The notes: generated by a model not told the origin, from the letters alone. A stretch of DNA of 57,503 bases from UBA6927 sp022447855 (GCA_022447855.1 JAKUTX010000009.1:1-57503); one strand, 5' to 3'. Shown: positions 41,000 through 51,233, numbered from the stretch's first letter. Program-made: numbers and translations.

Positions 41000-43333
41000 A
41001 TGAGTAATTCCAACTTATCGCAAATGTTAAAAGCGTCTATCCCAGATTTGGAATCCACTCTCAAAATGAGTGCCTTGGTGGATCAAGTGTTGATACATCG
41101 AGACGAATATGGCATTCCACATATAAAGGCGAATTCAATCGAAGATGCATTTTTTGGACAGGGATTTGCTACAGCTCAAGATAGGTTATGGCAAATGGAT
41201 TTTGATCGTAGGAGGGCATATGGAAGGTGGGCTGAATTTGCAGGGAAAATAGCGCTTGAGCAAGATATTTTAATGCGCAGATTTGCTATAAAAGAGAGTG
41301 TTATAAATGATTTTAATTCTTTGAATTCGGATACTAAATCTATGCTAAATTGTTACTCTGAAGGTGTTAATGCTTTTATTAACTCTACAGATCGATTTCC
41401 TGCAGAATATCAACTTGTCGATTCAGTTCCAGAAGAGTGGGATCCTTTAGATTCTTTAGCCGTTTTTAAAGTGAGACATATTTTAATGGGTGTTTTTGAA
41501 GCAAAACTTTGGAGAGCAGAGGTGGTGAACTCTCTTGGGCCAAGACGTGCAGCACAATTATTCACAGGATATCAACAGAATCATTTATTAATAGTTCCCC
41601 CTGGTGGGAATTTCGAAGGGCAGGATCTAAATGGTTTGGAAATATTTTCGAATAATCAACTTGAAGCCCAGATTGTTTCAGAATATTTTGACTCCGGAAG
41701 CAATAGTTGGGCGATTAGTGGAGATCGTTCTTATTCAGGAAAGCCCCTATTAGCTGGAGATCCTCATAGGGGTTTAGACGTTCCAAATGTTTATTATCAG
41801 AACCACGTTATGTCTAAAGAATTTGATGTTATTGGACTATCTTTCCCCGGTGTTCCAGGTTTCCCACATTTTGGACATAATGGAAAAGTTGCTTGGAGTG
41901 TTACACATGCAAATTCTGATTACCAGGATCTTTATGTAGAAAGATTTTCATCTGATGGGGCAAAATATGAATTTGATGGTGAACTTCGATCTTCAGAAAT
42001 AAATTATCAAACTATTAAAATACGGGACTTTGATGACCAAGAAATTAAACTTACAAAAACACATCATGGGCCTGTAATTTTTGGGAATCCAGAAACTGGG
42101 AATGCTATTTCTTTTAAATATACTGCAACAGATTCTGCCAACTTAGGATTTCAATGCATCAGGGATATGCTTAAGGTTCAAAATATTGAGCAGATGGATG
42201 AATCGATGCGCCAATGGGTAGATCCGTGCAACAATTTTGTTTTTGTAGATATTCATGGGGAAATTGCTTATTTACATAGAGGGAAAGTTCCGATTAGGGC
42301 ACCTGGAAATGCTTGGATTCCAGTTTCCGGAGCAGATCCCAAACATGAATGGATTAGTGAAATCCCGTTTGATGAATTGCCCAGAATTCGTTCTCCGAAA
42401 GGTGGAATTATTGTTACTGCAAATAACAAAATTGTGGATGATGAATATCCTTATTATCTTAATTTAGATTATTCCACGGAGTATAGAGCTAAACGGATAT
42501 TTGAAAGAATCAGTAGTATCTCTAATGTATCGGTTGATGAAATGAGTTCTATACATTCTGAAAGAATATCTATACCTGCACAAACTTTTATTAAGGAAAT
42601 CAAAAAGATTAAATCTCGTATTAAAGATCCATTTACTGTTGCTGTTGCTGAATCATTGATTAGGTGGAATTGTTCAATGGAACCAACTATGTATGAACCA
42701 ACTGTTTATAGTGAGTTTAGGAAAATATTGCATAAAAAAATAATTTTTTCTTTAATGGGAGAAAAGTTGGCAAGTAAAATGTTTTTTGGTGGAGGTAGAG
42801 GTGCTCCAAGGCATTTATCTCATCTAGGTTCTTTATTTGTTTCAATGATTGAAAAAGGTGATGAGTCTTTTTTGCCAGAAGGACTAACTTGGGACTCAAT
42901 TATATTGGATGCATTTAATGAATCTGTTTTTGAGTTAAGAAAGTCATTGGGAGAGAACTTAGATAATTGGATTTGGGGTGAAATTCATCAAACCAATCCC
43001 AGACACACTCTTTCCGAATCTTTCCCTGGTTATGCAGAAATATTAAATCCTCCTTCAATTTCTATAGGAGGAGATGCTGATACCCCTCAGGCAGCTGGTT
43101 ATTCTTTTGAATCCTATTCCGTGACAGGGATGTCGGTTGCTAGATATGTTTTTGATACATCAAATTGGGATAATTCTAAATGGATTGTACCTCTTGGGTC
43201 CTCCGGTCACCCAGGGAGTAAACATTATTCAGATCAATCTGAGGTTTGGGGTGAAGTTGGATTGGTTCCTATGCTATACAACTGGGATTCGATTATGCAG
43301 TCTGCTGAAACTACTCAAATACTTAATCCTTGA
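41000..43333 (+). CDS. Penicillin-acylase-family Ntn hydrolase
   Basis: 777 residues from the ATG at 41000 (GGAG six bases before). The family pattern is complete: RDEYGIPHIKANSIEDAFFG and GFATAQDRLWQMDFDRR in the alpha chain; SGSNSWAIS, where Ser234 would become the N-terminal nucleophile after autocleavage; and DPHRGLDVPNVYYQ. Members deacylate penicillin G, acyl-homoserine lactones or other N-acyl compounds. There is no signal peptide, so unlike secreted penicillin acylases it should be cytoplasmic. Natural substrate unknown. Confidence 0.88.
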   Translation: MSNSNLSQMLKASIPDLESTLKMSALVDQVLIHRDEYGIPHIKANSIEDAFFGQGFATAQDRLWQMDFDRRRAYGRWAEFAGKIALEQDILMRRFAIKESVINDFNSLNSDTKSMLNCYSEGVNAFINSTDRFPAEYQLVDSVPEEWDPLDSLAVFKVRHILMGVFEAKLWRAEVVNSLGPRRAAQLFTGYQQNHLLIVPPGGNFEGQDLNGLEIFSNNQLEAQIVSEYFDSGSNSWAISGDRSYSGKPLLAGDPHRGLDVPNVYYQNHVMSKEFDVIGLSFPGVPGFPHFGHNGKVAWSVTHANSDYQDLYVERFSSDGAKYEFDGELRSSEINYQTIKIRDFDDQEIKLTKTHHGPVIFGNPETGNAISFKYTATDSANLGFQCIRDMLKVQNIEQMDESMRQWVDPCNNFVFVDIHGEIAYLHRGKVPIRAPGNAWIPVSGADPKHEWISEIPFDELPRIRSPKGGIIVTANNKIVDDEYPYYLNLDYSTEYRAKRIFERISSISNVSVDEMSSIHSERISIPAQTFIKEIKKIKSRIKDPFTVAVAESLIRWNCSMEPTMYEPTVYSEFRKILHKKIIFSLMGEKLASKMFFGGGRGAPRHLSHLGSLFVSMIEKGDESFLPEGLTWDSIILDAFNESVFELRKSLGENLDNWIWGEIHQTNPRHTLSESFPGYAEILNPPSISIGGDADTPQAAGYSFESYSVTGMSVARYVFDTSNWDNSKWIVPLGSSGHPGSKHYSDQSEVWGEVGLVPMLYNWDSIMQSAETTQILNP

Positions 43334-43395
43334 ATTTTGATTTGATTATTCTGATATAATTTGACCAAGTAAACTATTATATTTCGGAGTCGATG

Positions 43396-44500
43396 ATGCA
43401 AGAAATTAAAGGAAAATTGGCAGAAGCCCGATCTAGGATTTCTCAGATAATGGTGCGTCTTTGACTTGCCTGAAAAACGCAGACAAATTGAAGTGTTAGA
43501 ATCCGAAGCCGCGAAGCCGGGATTCTGGGATTCATCTACTGTTGCACAAGCTAAAATGAAGGATCTTTCGAAATTAAATAATGAAGTTTTTGGTTGGGAA
43601 AAATTACTTAATGATGTTGAATCAACTGGTGATTTATTGCAATTGGCAATCGAAGAGAGTGATGATTCGTTAATCCAATCTTTGTTGGTGGATTCAAATG
43701 AGGTCATTCAAAGATTTGAACAAATGGAATTCCAATTGATGTTGAGTGATGAATATGATGATCACAATTCCTTGATTGCTATACATGCAGGTGCCGGTGG
43801 AGTAGATTCTCAAGATTGGGCTCAGATGTTGTTGCGAATGTATTTAAGGTGGGCGGAAGAACAAGGATTCAAAACTAATTTACTAGATGTGTCATACAGT
43901 GAGGAAGCTGGCATTAAAAGTGCCACATTACATGTTTCTGGTTTATATGCTTATGGGTATCTTAAATCTGAACGTGGAGTTCATAGGCTTGTGAGAATTT
44001 CACCTTTCGATGCTGATCATGCGAGGCACACTTCATTTGCATTAATAGAGATTTTACCCGAAGTTGATGAGAACGTAGATGTTGAAATTGATACCGATGA
44101 TTTGAAAATCGAGGTATTTAGAGCAGGTGGTGCTGGAGGGCAAAGTGTCCAAAAGAATTCTACTGCTGTTAGAATTACTCATGTTCCAAGCGGAATAAAG
44201 GTGAGTTGCCAGAATGAGCGTTCTCAACATCAGAATAAGGAAATTGCAATGCGTATCTTAACATCTCGTTTGGCTGAGTTAGAGATTAAAGCTAGAGATG
44301 AAGAAATCAGTCGATTAAAAGGTGAACACACATCCGCTGAATGGGGGAATCAGATTAGAAGTTACGTTTTACATCCCTATAGATCTGTAAAGGATCATAG
44401 AACTGGGTGGGAGACGTCTGATGCTGATGCTGTATTAGATGGTCAGTTAGAACCATTCATCAAAGCATATTTAACTTCTTCAGTCGGCGAATCAAATTAG
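43396..44500 (+). CDS. prfB: Peptide chain release factor 2 with programmed +1 frameshift
   Basis: The gene begins at ATG 43396 (an adjacent ATG at 43393 is also possible; GGAG upstream) and reaches an in-frame UGA at codon 23 (43462-43464). The slippery site CTT-TGA-C and GGTG three bases before CTT match the autoregulatory frameshift of RF2. After +1 shift, reading resumes GAC TTG CCT and gives 367 residues in total. The peptide anticodon-like region precedes HQNKEIAM; AGGAGGQSVQKNSTAVRITH is the peptidyl-tRNA hydrolysis loop. It terminates at UAA and UGA and senses its own level. Confidence 0.95.
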
Positions 44501-44536
44501 AGGAAAATTATAATTTTGGAGTATAGGATTTACGAA

Positions 44537-46390
44537 ATGAGAAAATCATTAGTCTTTACAGCTTTCACTACATTAATTCTTGTCTTGATGGTTGCTTGTT
44601 CTAACGAAGATGATTCGCAGCAGGATGGTTTAACACTTCCTGCATCTGAATCTTCCACTGCTACCATTCCTAATTCAAGTGACTTGTCTAAATCTGAGTT
44701 AGATTTGCCGAAACAGCAATCTTCATCATTAACAGGAGAAGATTCAAAGAGAACTAATCTTCCTTCTAATAAAATAAACGATTCGGAATCCGATAACATA
44801 CCTCAAGGAGGAATATTAAAACGTCTTTGGTCAGATCCTCCAACTTTAGATCCACATCTCACAAGTGATACTACTTCTTCAGGCATAGTTGTAGAGATTT
44901 TTTCCGGTTTGGTAACAATGAATGCAGATTTGCAGTTAATTCCCGATCTGGCAGAAAGCTGGGAGATAAATGAAGATGGAACAGTCTATATTTTTCATCT
45001 TCGTGAGAATGCAAAATTTCATGATGGATCCCAAGTCACCGCTCATGATTTTAAATGGTCTATTGAAAGAGCCGCAAATCCCAAAACAGCTTCACCAGTG
45101 GCAGGTACATACCTGAAAGATATCATAGGTGCATCAGAGGTTTTGGATGGAAACAGCGTTGAAATTTCTGGAGTTACAGTAATTGATGATCATACATTAG
45201 AAATAAAAATTGATGCCCCAAAGGCATATTTTTTGGCTAAGTTAACTTATCCTACGGCTTACTTTGTTCATCAGGAGACTGTCGAAACTGGAGGTAGAGG
45301 TTGGTTTTTAGATAATCCAAATGGGACCGGTCCATTTAAGCTTAAAGAATATAGGATTGGAGAACGTCTTGTGCTAGAGCGCAACGATTTGTTTTATAGA
45401 GGTCCAGCTAATATTGAATTCATTGAAAATAATTTAGCAGGTGGTCAATCAATGCAGATGTATGAAAAAGATGAAATTCATATCACTGGTGTAGGGGTGA
45501 GTGATTTGGACAGAATATTAGATCCTAATAACCCTCTTAATCGTGATTTGGTAGTGGCGCCTCCTAGTTTTAGTGTTTCTTATATAGGATTTAATACCAA
45601 TGTTCCTCCATTCGATGATCAAAAATTTAGACAAGCATTAAATCATTCTATAAATAAAGAGTTAATTGCTAGTCAGGTGTTGTCTAACTTAGTGGTTCCA
45701 GCTTATGGGATTTTGCCTCCGGGATTTCCTGGATATAATGAAGAATTGGAAGGGTTGAAATTTGATCCACAGAAAGCTCGAAAATTATTATCAGAATCAA
45801 AATATTCTGGATTTTTGTCTAATATCCCCTCGGATGAACCTCACTATGAATTAGCTCAAGAATTGTTGTCTGCTTCTCAAAGTTCTTCAGGAGATCAACT
45901 GCCACGAATCATTATTTCTGTTCCAGGAACTGGCGGGAGTGTTGGACTGGATTTGGAAGTGGTTGTAGATATGTGGGAGAGGGAATTGGGAGTGATTGTA
46001 GATTTTCAACAGGTTGAATGGGCAACTTTTTTGAAAGATTTGGATAAACAAACATTTCAGAGTTTTGCGGGTTTAGGTTGGGAAGCGGATTATCCAGACC
46101 CACAAGACTTTTTAGATGTATTGTTTCACTCTGATAGTGATATAAACCATGGCGCTTATTCAAATCCTGATGCTGATGAGATACTTGAAAAAGCACGTAC
46201 TTTGAAAGATCCTATAGAAAGATTTCAATTGTACCGTCAGGCTGAAAAGTTGATAGTTGAGGATGCAGCTTGGGTGCCGATGTGGTACACAGGAGAGAGA
46301 TACGTTCTAATTAAACCGAACGTAAATGGTTACAAATTAACTCCAATGATTATTCCAAAGCTCAAGGAAGTTTATTTTAGTAATAATTAA
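44537..46390 (+). CDS. ABC transporter substrate-binding lipoprotein (peptide/nickel family)
   Basis: 617 residues from the ATG at 44537. A lipoprotein signal peptide MRKSLVFTAFTTLILVLMVA ends at Cys21. A Ser-rich acidic linker leads to the SBP_bac_5 domain, with GGILKRLWSDPPTLDPHLTS, LAESWEINEDGTVYIFHLRE and AKFHDGSQVTAHDFKWSIER. It should bind oligopeptides or similar polar ligands outside the membrane and pass them to the two permeases 10 bp downstream. The ATPase genes are not in this window. It follows prfB by a short gap without a clear own promoter. Confidence 0.9.
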   Translation: MRKSLVFTAFTTLILVLMVACSNEDDSQQDGLTLPASESSTATIPNSSDLSKSELDLPKQQSSSLTGEDSKRTNLPSNKINDSESDNIPQGGILKRLWSDPPTLDPHLTSDTTSSGIVVEIFSGLVTMNADLQLIPDLAESWEINEDGTVYIFHLRENAKFHDGSQVTAHDFKWSIERAANPKTASPVAGTYLKDIIGASEVLDGNSVEISGVTVIDDHTLEIKIDAPKAYFLAKLTYPTAYFVHQETVETGGRGWFLDNPNGTGPFKLKEYRIGERLVLERNDLFYRGPANIEFIENNLAGGQSMQMYEKDEIHITGVGVSDLDRILDPNNPLNRDLVVAPPSFSVSYIGFNTNVPPFDDQKFRQALNHSINKELIASQVLSNLVVPAYGILPPGFPGYNEELEGLKFDPQKARKLLSESKYSGFLSNIPSDEPHYELAQELLSASQSSSGDQLPRIIISVPGTGGSVGLDLEVVVDMWERELGVIVDFQQVEWATFLKDLDKQTFQSFAGLGWEADYPDPQDFLDVLFHSDSDINHGAYSNPDADEILEKARTLKDPIERFQLYRQAEKLIVEDAAWVPMWYTGERYVLIKPNVNGYKLTPMIIPKLKEVYFSNN

Positions 46391-46400
46391 GATGATTTAA

Positions 46401-47330
46401 ATGTGGTTTTATATTCTGAGAAGACTCATTTGGTTACCATTTCTTTTATTGGTGGTAACTTTCATTACTTTTGTTATGGTCAGAATTGTTCCTGGGGATC
46501 CAATAGTGGTCATGCTAGGATCCAGATATGATCCAGAGATAGCTCAAAACATAAGAGATCAATTAGGGCTTCATCGCCCATTTCTAGTTCAGTATTTAGA
46601 TTATATTTGGGATGCAATGCGGGGAGACTTTGGAGAAAGTTTTCGATTTAGAGGACAAAGTGTAAGTTCTCTATTAATCTCAAAAATGTGGGTATCTCTT
46701 CAGGTTAATCTTGCAGCATTGACAGCAAGTGTTTTGATTGGATTACCTTTGGGATTTTTTATTGCTCATAGACAAGGAAGTTGGCAAGATCCTTTAGTTG
46801 TTTCTATTGGATTTATTTTAGGTGCTATTCCAATAATGGTAACTATTCCGGCCGTATTATGGATTGGGTGCTTAAAGCTTGATTTATTGCCTTGCTCTGG
46901 GTGGGGTGGGGTCTTTGATTTGAGGATTATTGTGCCCATTATTACTTTAGGAATTTTTGGCTTTGCTGGGATTATGAGGCTTATGCGATCTAGTACTTTA
47001 GATGTATTGGGTCAGGATTATATTAGGACTGCTAAAGCTAAAGGGCTTTCAACTTTTCAAATTGATAGGAGGCATGTTTTAAAAAATGCGCTTATCCCTG
47101 TGATCACAGTTTTAAGTCTATCTTTAGACGGGATTTTAACTACTAGTTTTGTTGCAGAACGTATTTTGGGGATTCCAGGAATGGGAGATTTTGCTATTCA
47201 AGCAGTTTTCAATAGGGATTATCCAGTAATAATGGCTACTACAATTATAGGAGCTACTGCATTCGTTGTAGCAAATTTAATAGCAGACCTTGCTTATGGA
47301 TTGATTGATCCACGTATAAGATATGATTGA
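46401..47330 (+). CDS. ABC transporter permease, DppB/OppB type
   Basis: 309 residues, six predicted membrane segments. The N-terminus RRLIWLPFLLLVVTFITFVM and PGDPIVVMLG (a hallmark of OppB) are followed by the EAA loop motif DYIRTAKAKGLSTFQIDRRH near 210, which contacts the ATPase. It begins 10 bp after the binding protein. The next gene overlaps its end closely. Confidence 0.92.
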   Translation: MWFYILRRLIWLPFLLLVVTFITFVMVRIVPGDPIVVMLGSRYDPEIAQNIRDQLGLHRPFLVQYLDYIWDAMRGDFGESFRFRGQSVSSLLISKMWVSLQVNLAALTASVLIGLPLGFFIAHRQGSWQDPLVVSIGFILGAIPIMVTIPAVLWIGCLKLDLLPCSGWGGVFDLRIIVPIITLGIFGFAGIMRLMRSSTLDVLGQDYIRTAKAKGLSTFQIDRRHVLKNALIPVITVLSLSLDGILTTSFVAERILGIPGMGDFAIQAVFNRDYPVIMATTIIGATAFVVANLIADLAYGLIDPRIRYD

Positions 47331-47347
47331 TTTTTGAAGGGAAAAGT

Positions 47348-48319
47348 TTGATTTCTCGGCAATTAAAACAGGTAGAAGTTCTTAATCAGCCTCAAAAACG
47401 ACGAGGGCATTTTCGTCGTGCAATTTCACGTTTGGTAAGAAAAAAAATCGCGCTTTTGAGTTTTGTAATAATACTAGTAATTTACCTTGCGGGGATAATG
47501 GCTCCATGGATTTCTCCATATGATTACAATCAGACAGATTTATTAAATGCCAAGATGGGTCCTAGTTTAAGTCATTTTGCAGGAACTGATTTAACGGGCA
47601 GAGATGTATTCACTAGAGTATTGTGGGGTGTTCAAAATACAGTGATTTTGACATTTATTTCAATGCTTACAGGTAGCCTGGTAATAGGGATCACTTTCGG
47701 CTTAATTTCTGGTTACTTTGGGGGAAAAATTGATACGATAATAAATCGTACAGGGGAAATTTTTGCGTCATTTCCCACATTTTTCCTTTTAGTTTTAATT
47801 GCAGCTAGTCTTCGTCCGCGTTTTACCACTTGGGCGTATTGGTTAGATGATCATACTTTTCTAGAAGGGGTGGCAAGTTCCGGAGTAGTTGATTATTTCG
47901 TAATATCACTTTCTTTAGTTTCCTTCAGCTGGTTTGGTATGTCTAGAGTTGTTAGAGGGCAAACATTAACTTTAAAGTCGAGACAATTTGTTGAAGCTTC
48001 GATAGCGATGGGGGCTTCAACTCCTCGAATTTTAGTACGTCATATTTTGCCCAATGCTATTAGTCCAGTTGTGGTATTGGTTACTATGGGAATGGGAAGT
48101 ATGGTTGGAGCTGAGATTTTACTTAGCTGGTTAGGACTTGGAATACAACCTCCTAGACCTAGTCTTGGTAGGATGCTTTTGGAAGGTGGGAGTATAAGCA
48201 CATTGAGACAATGGCCTTGGTTGTTATTAGCTCCGGGTTCAGTAGCATGGATATTGGTACTGTGTTGGAATTTGCTTGGGGATGCTCTTAATGACGTTTT
48301 GAATCCCCGAACAAGGTAA
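47348..48319 (+). CDS. ABC transporter permease, DppC/OppC type
   Basis: 323 residues from the TTG at 47348, chosen because GAAGGG lies six bases before it; the frame also extends seven codons upstream (TTG 47327) without a ribosome site. The cytoplasmic N-terminus RGHFRRAISRLVRKKIALLS leads to six membrane segments, with LNAKMGPSLSHFAGTDLTGRD of OppC after the first, and ASIAMGASTPRILVRHILPN as the EAA-type loop. It is the last transport gene in view, so the ATPases must lie elsewhere. Confidence 0.9.
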   Translation: MISRQLKQVEVLNQPQKRRGHFRRAISRLVRKKIALLSFVIILVIYLAGIMAPWISPYDYNQTDLLNAKMGPSLSHFAGTDLTGRDVFTRVLWGVQNTVILTFISMLTGSLVIGITFGLISGYFGGKIDTIINRTGEIFASFPTFFLLVLIAASLRPRFTTWAYWLDDHTFLEGVASSGVVDYFVISLSLVSFSWFGMSRVVRGQTLTLKSRQFVEASIAMGASTPRILVRHILPNAISPVVVLVTMGMGSMVGAEILLSWLGLGIQPPRPSLGRMLLEGGSISTLRQWPWLLLAPGSVAWILVLCWNLLGDALNDVLNPRTR

Positions 48320-48343
48320 ATTCCCACTCAGATTATTTAACAG

Positions 48344-48418
48344 TGGTACCCCCGGCGGGATTCGAACCCACGCACCTGGCTCCGGAGGCCAGTGCTCTAT
48401 CCACTGAGCTACGGGGGC
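48344..48418 (-). tRNA. tRNA-Arg (anticodon CCG)
   Basis: Acceptor GCCCCCG/CGGGGGT, anticodon stem CTGGC/GCCAG with loop CTCCGGA, T-arm GTGGG-TTCGAAT-CCCGC and encoded CCA. It reads CGG and faces the permease gene tail to tail. Confidence 0.96.
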
Positions 48419-48743
48419 ATAATTCACAAAAATGAACAAAATTTGCCAGAAATTCACTAATTTAGCTCTTTTCTGTTGCAAATCACCTATAATTGTCCTT
48501 ACTTTATAAATTAAATTGTGCTAAATTATACTCTAAATACGGGTGGTTTGTTGTCGAGTTGATGGTATCGAAACGATTCCAGAAATATTAATTTTATATG
48601 TCCTAATATCTTGACAATCACCGTTCGGAATGAATATTATTGCTGGTGTGTGAACAAAACTGAGTTTTCAGTAAGCTCAAGCTTATTGAATCTCGTGTTT
48701 GTGCATCGAAGTTCTCGGATTGAATTATCAGAGAGGGGATCAG
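48419..48743. other. Spacer between tRNA-Arg(CCG) and the collagen-like gene
   Basis: No gene is seen. It holds the upstream region of the tRNA on the minus strand and the strong promoter at 48611 on the plus strand. A short hairpin TAAGCT-CA-AGCTTA (about 48672-48685) lies in the leader of the collagen-like gene. The rest is plain AT-rich spacer. Confidence 0.6.
48611..48640 (+). promoter_or_regulatory. Strong promoter of the collagen-like lipoprotein gene
   Basis: A perfect TTGACA (48611-48616) and TATTAT (48635-48640) at 18-bp spacing predict a start near 48647 and a leader of about 97 bases. Confidence 0.7.
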
Positions 48744-49643
48744 ATGAGAAAGATTAATATCAAAAGCGCGGTTCTTGCCATAATCGTTTCCGTGATGTCC
48801 GTGGCGTTGTTCGTCGGATGTGAGGGATCTGCTGGGCCTCAGGGCACAGCCGGTTTACAGGGACCACAAGGTATCCAAGGTGAGCCAGGTTTGCCAGGCT
48901 TGCCAGGCTTACAAGGTATTCCAGGTAACCAGGGACCTCCAGGTGCTCAGGGGCCACAGGGACCACAAGGTATCCCAGGTCTTCAGGGAGCTCAAGGTGT
49001 TCAGGGTGATGTGTCTGTGGTTGAAGTTCCAGCCGAGGACAACTCAAATATTAGCGTAAGCAAGACTAATTTGACTACTTCAGAAGCTATAACCGTCAAC
49101 GGTTCTGGTTTTACAGTTGGTGAGTCGATTACATTGTGGCTTGTATTGGATGGAGCCCAGGGAATTATAGTAGGTGGCGGAACTGGTAGCCAAGTTGTTG
49201 CTAATGGTTCTGGAGCTTTCTCTGCTAGCTTTGCAGAGATCGGTGGTGGTGCTGTAAATCATGCACGTGCTATCGGAGCTAGAACAATTTTAGCTGAGGG
49301 GGCTGACGGTTCACGAGCGAGTGCTGGGGTAAATATTATTGCTAAGGCAGTAAATGTAAGCCCTGCATCATCTCTTGATGTTGCTGAAGGTTACCTAGAG
49401 CCTGTCGGAGGTTCAGCTACCGTTAATGGTTCTGGATTCCAGTCTGGTGAAGCTGTTGCAATTCATGCAGTTGCTGCTTCTGGTGGACTTAACGTTCTAG
49501 TAGGATCTGTTGCAAGCGTTAATGAATCTGGAGCGTTTTCAGTTGTGGTTACTAATGAAATGAGCGCAGGTGTTTATTCATTAGAGGCTAAAGGCACTGG
49601 CGGATCAGTTGCTACTGCTCCTTTGTGGGTAGTTGCTAAGTAG
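48744..49643 (+). CDS. Collagen-like surface lipoprotein
   Basis: 299 residues from the ATG at 48744, which follows GAGAGGGG. A hydrophobic signal ends ALFVGC, with Cys26 as the lipid site. Residues 28-90 are 21 uninterrupted Gly-X-Y triplets rich in Pro, Gln and Leu (such as GEPGLPGLPGLQG), able to form a collagen triple helix. Two similar beta domains follow (about 98-195 and 198-299). Each has an NGSGF turn, an [AV][IV]xVNGSGFxxGE-like strand and a closing strand, like IPT/TIG or immunoglobulin folds. The codons are richer in G and C than the neighbours'. It is probably a secreted adhesive stalk. Confidence 0.85.
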   Translation: MRKINIKSAVLAIIVSVMSVALFVGCEGSAGPQGTAGLQGPQGIQGEPGLPGLPGLQGIPGNQGPPGAQGPQGPQGIPGLQGAQGVQGDVSVVEVPAEDNSNISVSKTNLTTSEAITVNGSGFTVGESITLWLVLDGAQGIIVGGGTGSQVVANGSGAFSASFAEIGGGAVNHARAIGARTILAEGADGSRASAGVNIIAKAVNVSPASSLDVAEGYLEPVGGSATVNGSGFQSGEAVAIHAVAASGGLNVLVGSVASVNESGAFSVVVTNEMSAGVYSLEAKGTGGSVATAPLWVVAK

Positions 49644-49677
49644 CTCTTAGCTACCGAATAATTAAGGTTGAAACATT

Positions 49678-49712
49678 TTAGGGTTTTCCGAGGATAACTC
49701 GGAAAACCCTAA
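49678..49712 (+). terminator. Perfect 15-bp hairpin after the collagen-like gene
   Basis: TTAGGGTTTTCCGAG (49678-49692) pairs perfectly with 49698-49712 across the loop GATAA, 35 bases after the stop codon. There is no long U-run afterwards, but the strength and location make it a likely transcript end. The remaining spacer to 49912 shows nothing else. Confidence 0.7.
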
Positions 49713-49912
49713 GGTTGTACAATTCATATAGCGTATTCTGATTCCAACTTTCTTGGATGCTAATTATTAGGAGAGTTGGTTTTTTGTGTACAAATATGCG
49801 CCTAAGTTTTTGTTGAAATAATCTATTGGTTTAAAACTGGCAAAATCTCTACTAAGCTACTTGTTTTAGTTTGGATTTGTGGATTACTTAAAAATTTCAG
49901 ACGGGTTTTATA

Positions 49913-51163
49913 TTAGTCTTGACGTTTAACGCGTAGAAGCAAAGGTTTTAGATTGTCACTGTTAACAACTTCAATTTGTAGACCATCTGACTCGCAAATG
50001 TCTCCAATAGACGGGATTTTACCCAATTGTTCTGAAACATATCCTCCAAGCGTGTCAAAACCATTATTTGTCAAATGAATATTGAGCAATTCATTTAAAT
50101 CGTCAATACTTATGCTAGCACTTATTAGATAGTTATTTTCGTTAATTTTATGGTACTCGGGCCCCTCTTCATCAAATTCATCTTGAATTTCCCCAACGAT
50201 TTCTTCCAAAACATCTTCAATGGTTGTTAACCCTGATACTCCTCCGTATTCATCCACGACTATTGCCATATGGGTTCGTTTTTGCTGAAAATCGTTTAGT
50301 AGTTCTTCAAGAGTTTTAGATTCTGGTATAAATAGTGCAGGGCGCATTAACTCAGATACAGGAGTTTCCAAGTTTTCGTTGTTTTCAATTAGGTGTCTTA
50401 GAATATCCCTGGCATGTGCGACTCCACGGATATTATCAAGAGAATTTTCGTAAACAGGTATTCTACTATGACCGGCTGCTATAATATTTTCTATTAGCTC
50501 ACTTATTGCTGTGCTTTGATCGACTGCGATTATATCAAGTCTTGGTAGCATAACTTCTCGAGCAGTCGTTTTGTCGAGCTTGAATACTGCTCGGATCATC
50601 CTGACTTCATGCTCTTCTATTTCTTCGGAAGGGGTATCAAATTGGAGAGTGATTTCATTGTTCTGGTTAGTAATTTCAGTGTCTGGCTGGGTTGTATTTT
50701 TCTTTGCAAACAAATTTGGTACCGAGGTATATATTTTTGCAATTGGTGAAAATATCCAGCCTACTCCATCAATTACTGGGGAAGAAATTTGAATGATGGA
50801 CTTAGAGTAACGTTTAGCTAAAAAATTGGATAATTCTGTAACAAATCCATTTATTAGTAGAGATACAATTAAGATGCAAATAAAAATTAATAACCAACTT
50901 TCTGTAATAGAAGTCAGTATTGAAGCAATCATGAATATTATAGTTGAAGTCATTGAGACGTTTTTAAGGATAGGGGCAATTACGTCTTGGAAATTTGACT
51001 CAGCAAATGGATTTGGGGACGCATTGGGGTCATCTTCTGCAATAAGGCGCAAATAATCTCTACGCAAAGTTTCTACGGATGCGCTGACCAGCGAAATAGC
51101 AGTGTATGTTAAAACCGATATTGCTAGTGCTACGAAATATAAATTGGTACTGTCAGGGTCCAT
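49913..51163 (-). CDS. CNNM/CBS/CorC-HlyC domain membrane protein (hemolysin family)
   Basis: 416 residues. Three hydrophobic segments in the first ~150 residues form a reduced CNNM (DUF21) domain. A linker leads to the CBS pair (REVMLPRLDIIAVDQSTAIS, HSRIPVYENSLDNIRGVAHA, RTHMAIVVDEYGGVSGLTTI; about 205-330). A CorC_HlyC domain with NNGFDTLGGYVSEQLGKIPS ends the protein. Relatives are implicated in magnesium or cobalt export; the 'hemolysin' name is historical. The ATG at 51163 starts about 70 bp downstream of the nucleotidyltransferase end, so they may share a transcript. Confidence 0.9.
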   Translation of the reverse strand: MDPDSTNLYFVALAISVLTYTAISLVSASVETLRRDYLRLIAEDDPNASPNPFAESNFQDVIAPILKNVSMTSTIIFMIASILTSITESWLLIFICILIVSLLINGFVTELSNFLAKRYSKSIIQISSPVIDGVGWIFSPIAKIYTSVPNLFAKKNTTQPDTEITNQNNEITLQFDTPSEEIEEHEVRMIRAVFKLDKTTAREVMLPRLDIIAVDQSTAISELIENIIAAGHSRIPVYENSLDNIRGVAHARDILRHLIENNENLETPVSELMRPALFIPESKTLEELLNDFQQKRTHMAIVVDEYGGVSGLTTIEDVLEEIVGEIQDEFDEEGPEYHKINENNYLISASISIDDLNELLNIHLTNNGFDTLGGYVSEQLGKIPSIGDICESDGLQIEVVNSDNLKPLLLRVKRQD

Positions 51164-51233
51164 TTTTTCGCTCGCGTGTCAGAATTCCTGACCGAAAGCA
51201 AACTTTCCTATTAAAATTTGTATCCTATGATTA

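Noticed and set aside
48239..48481. Minus-strand reading frame across tRNA-Arg(CCG)
   Set aside because: It overlaps the tRNA and the permease 3' end and has no protein features.
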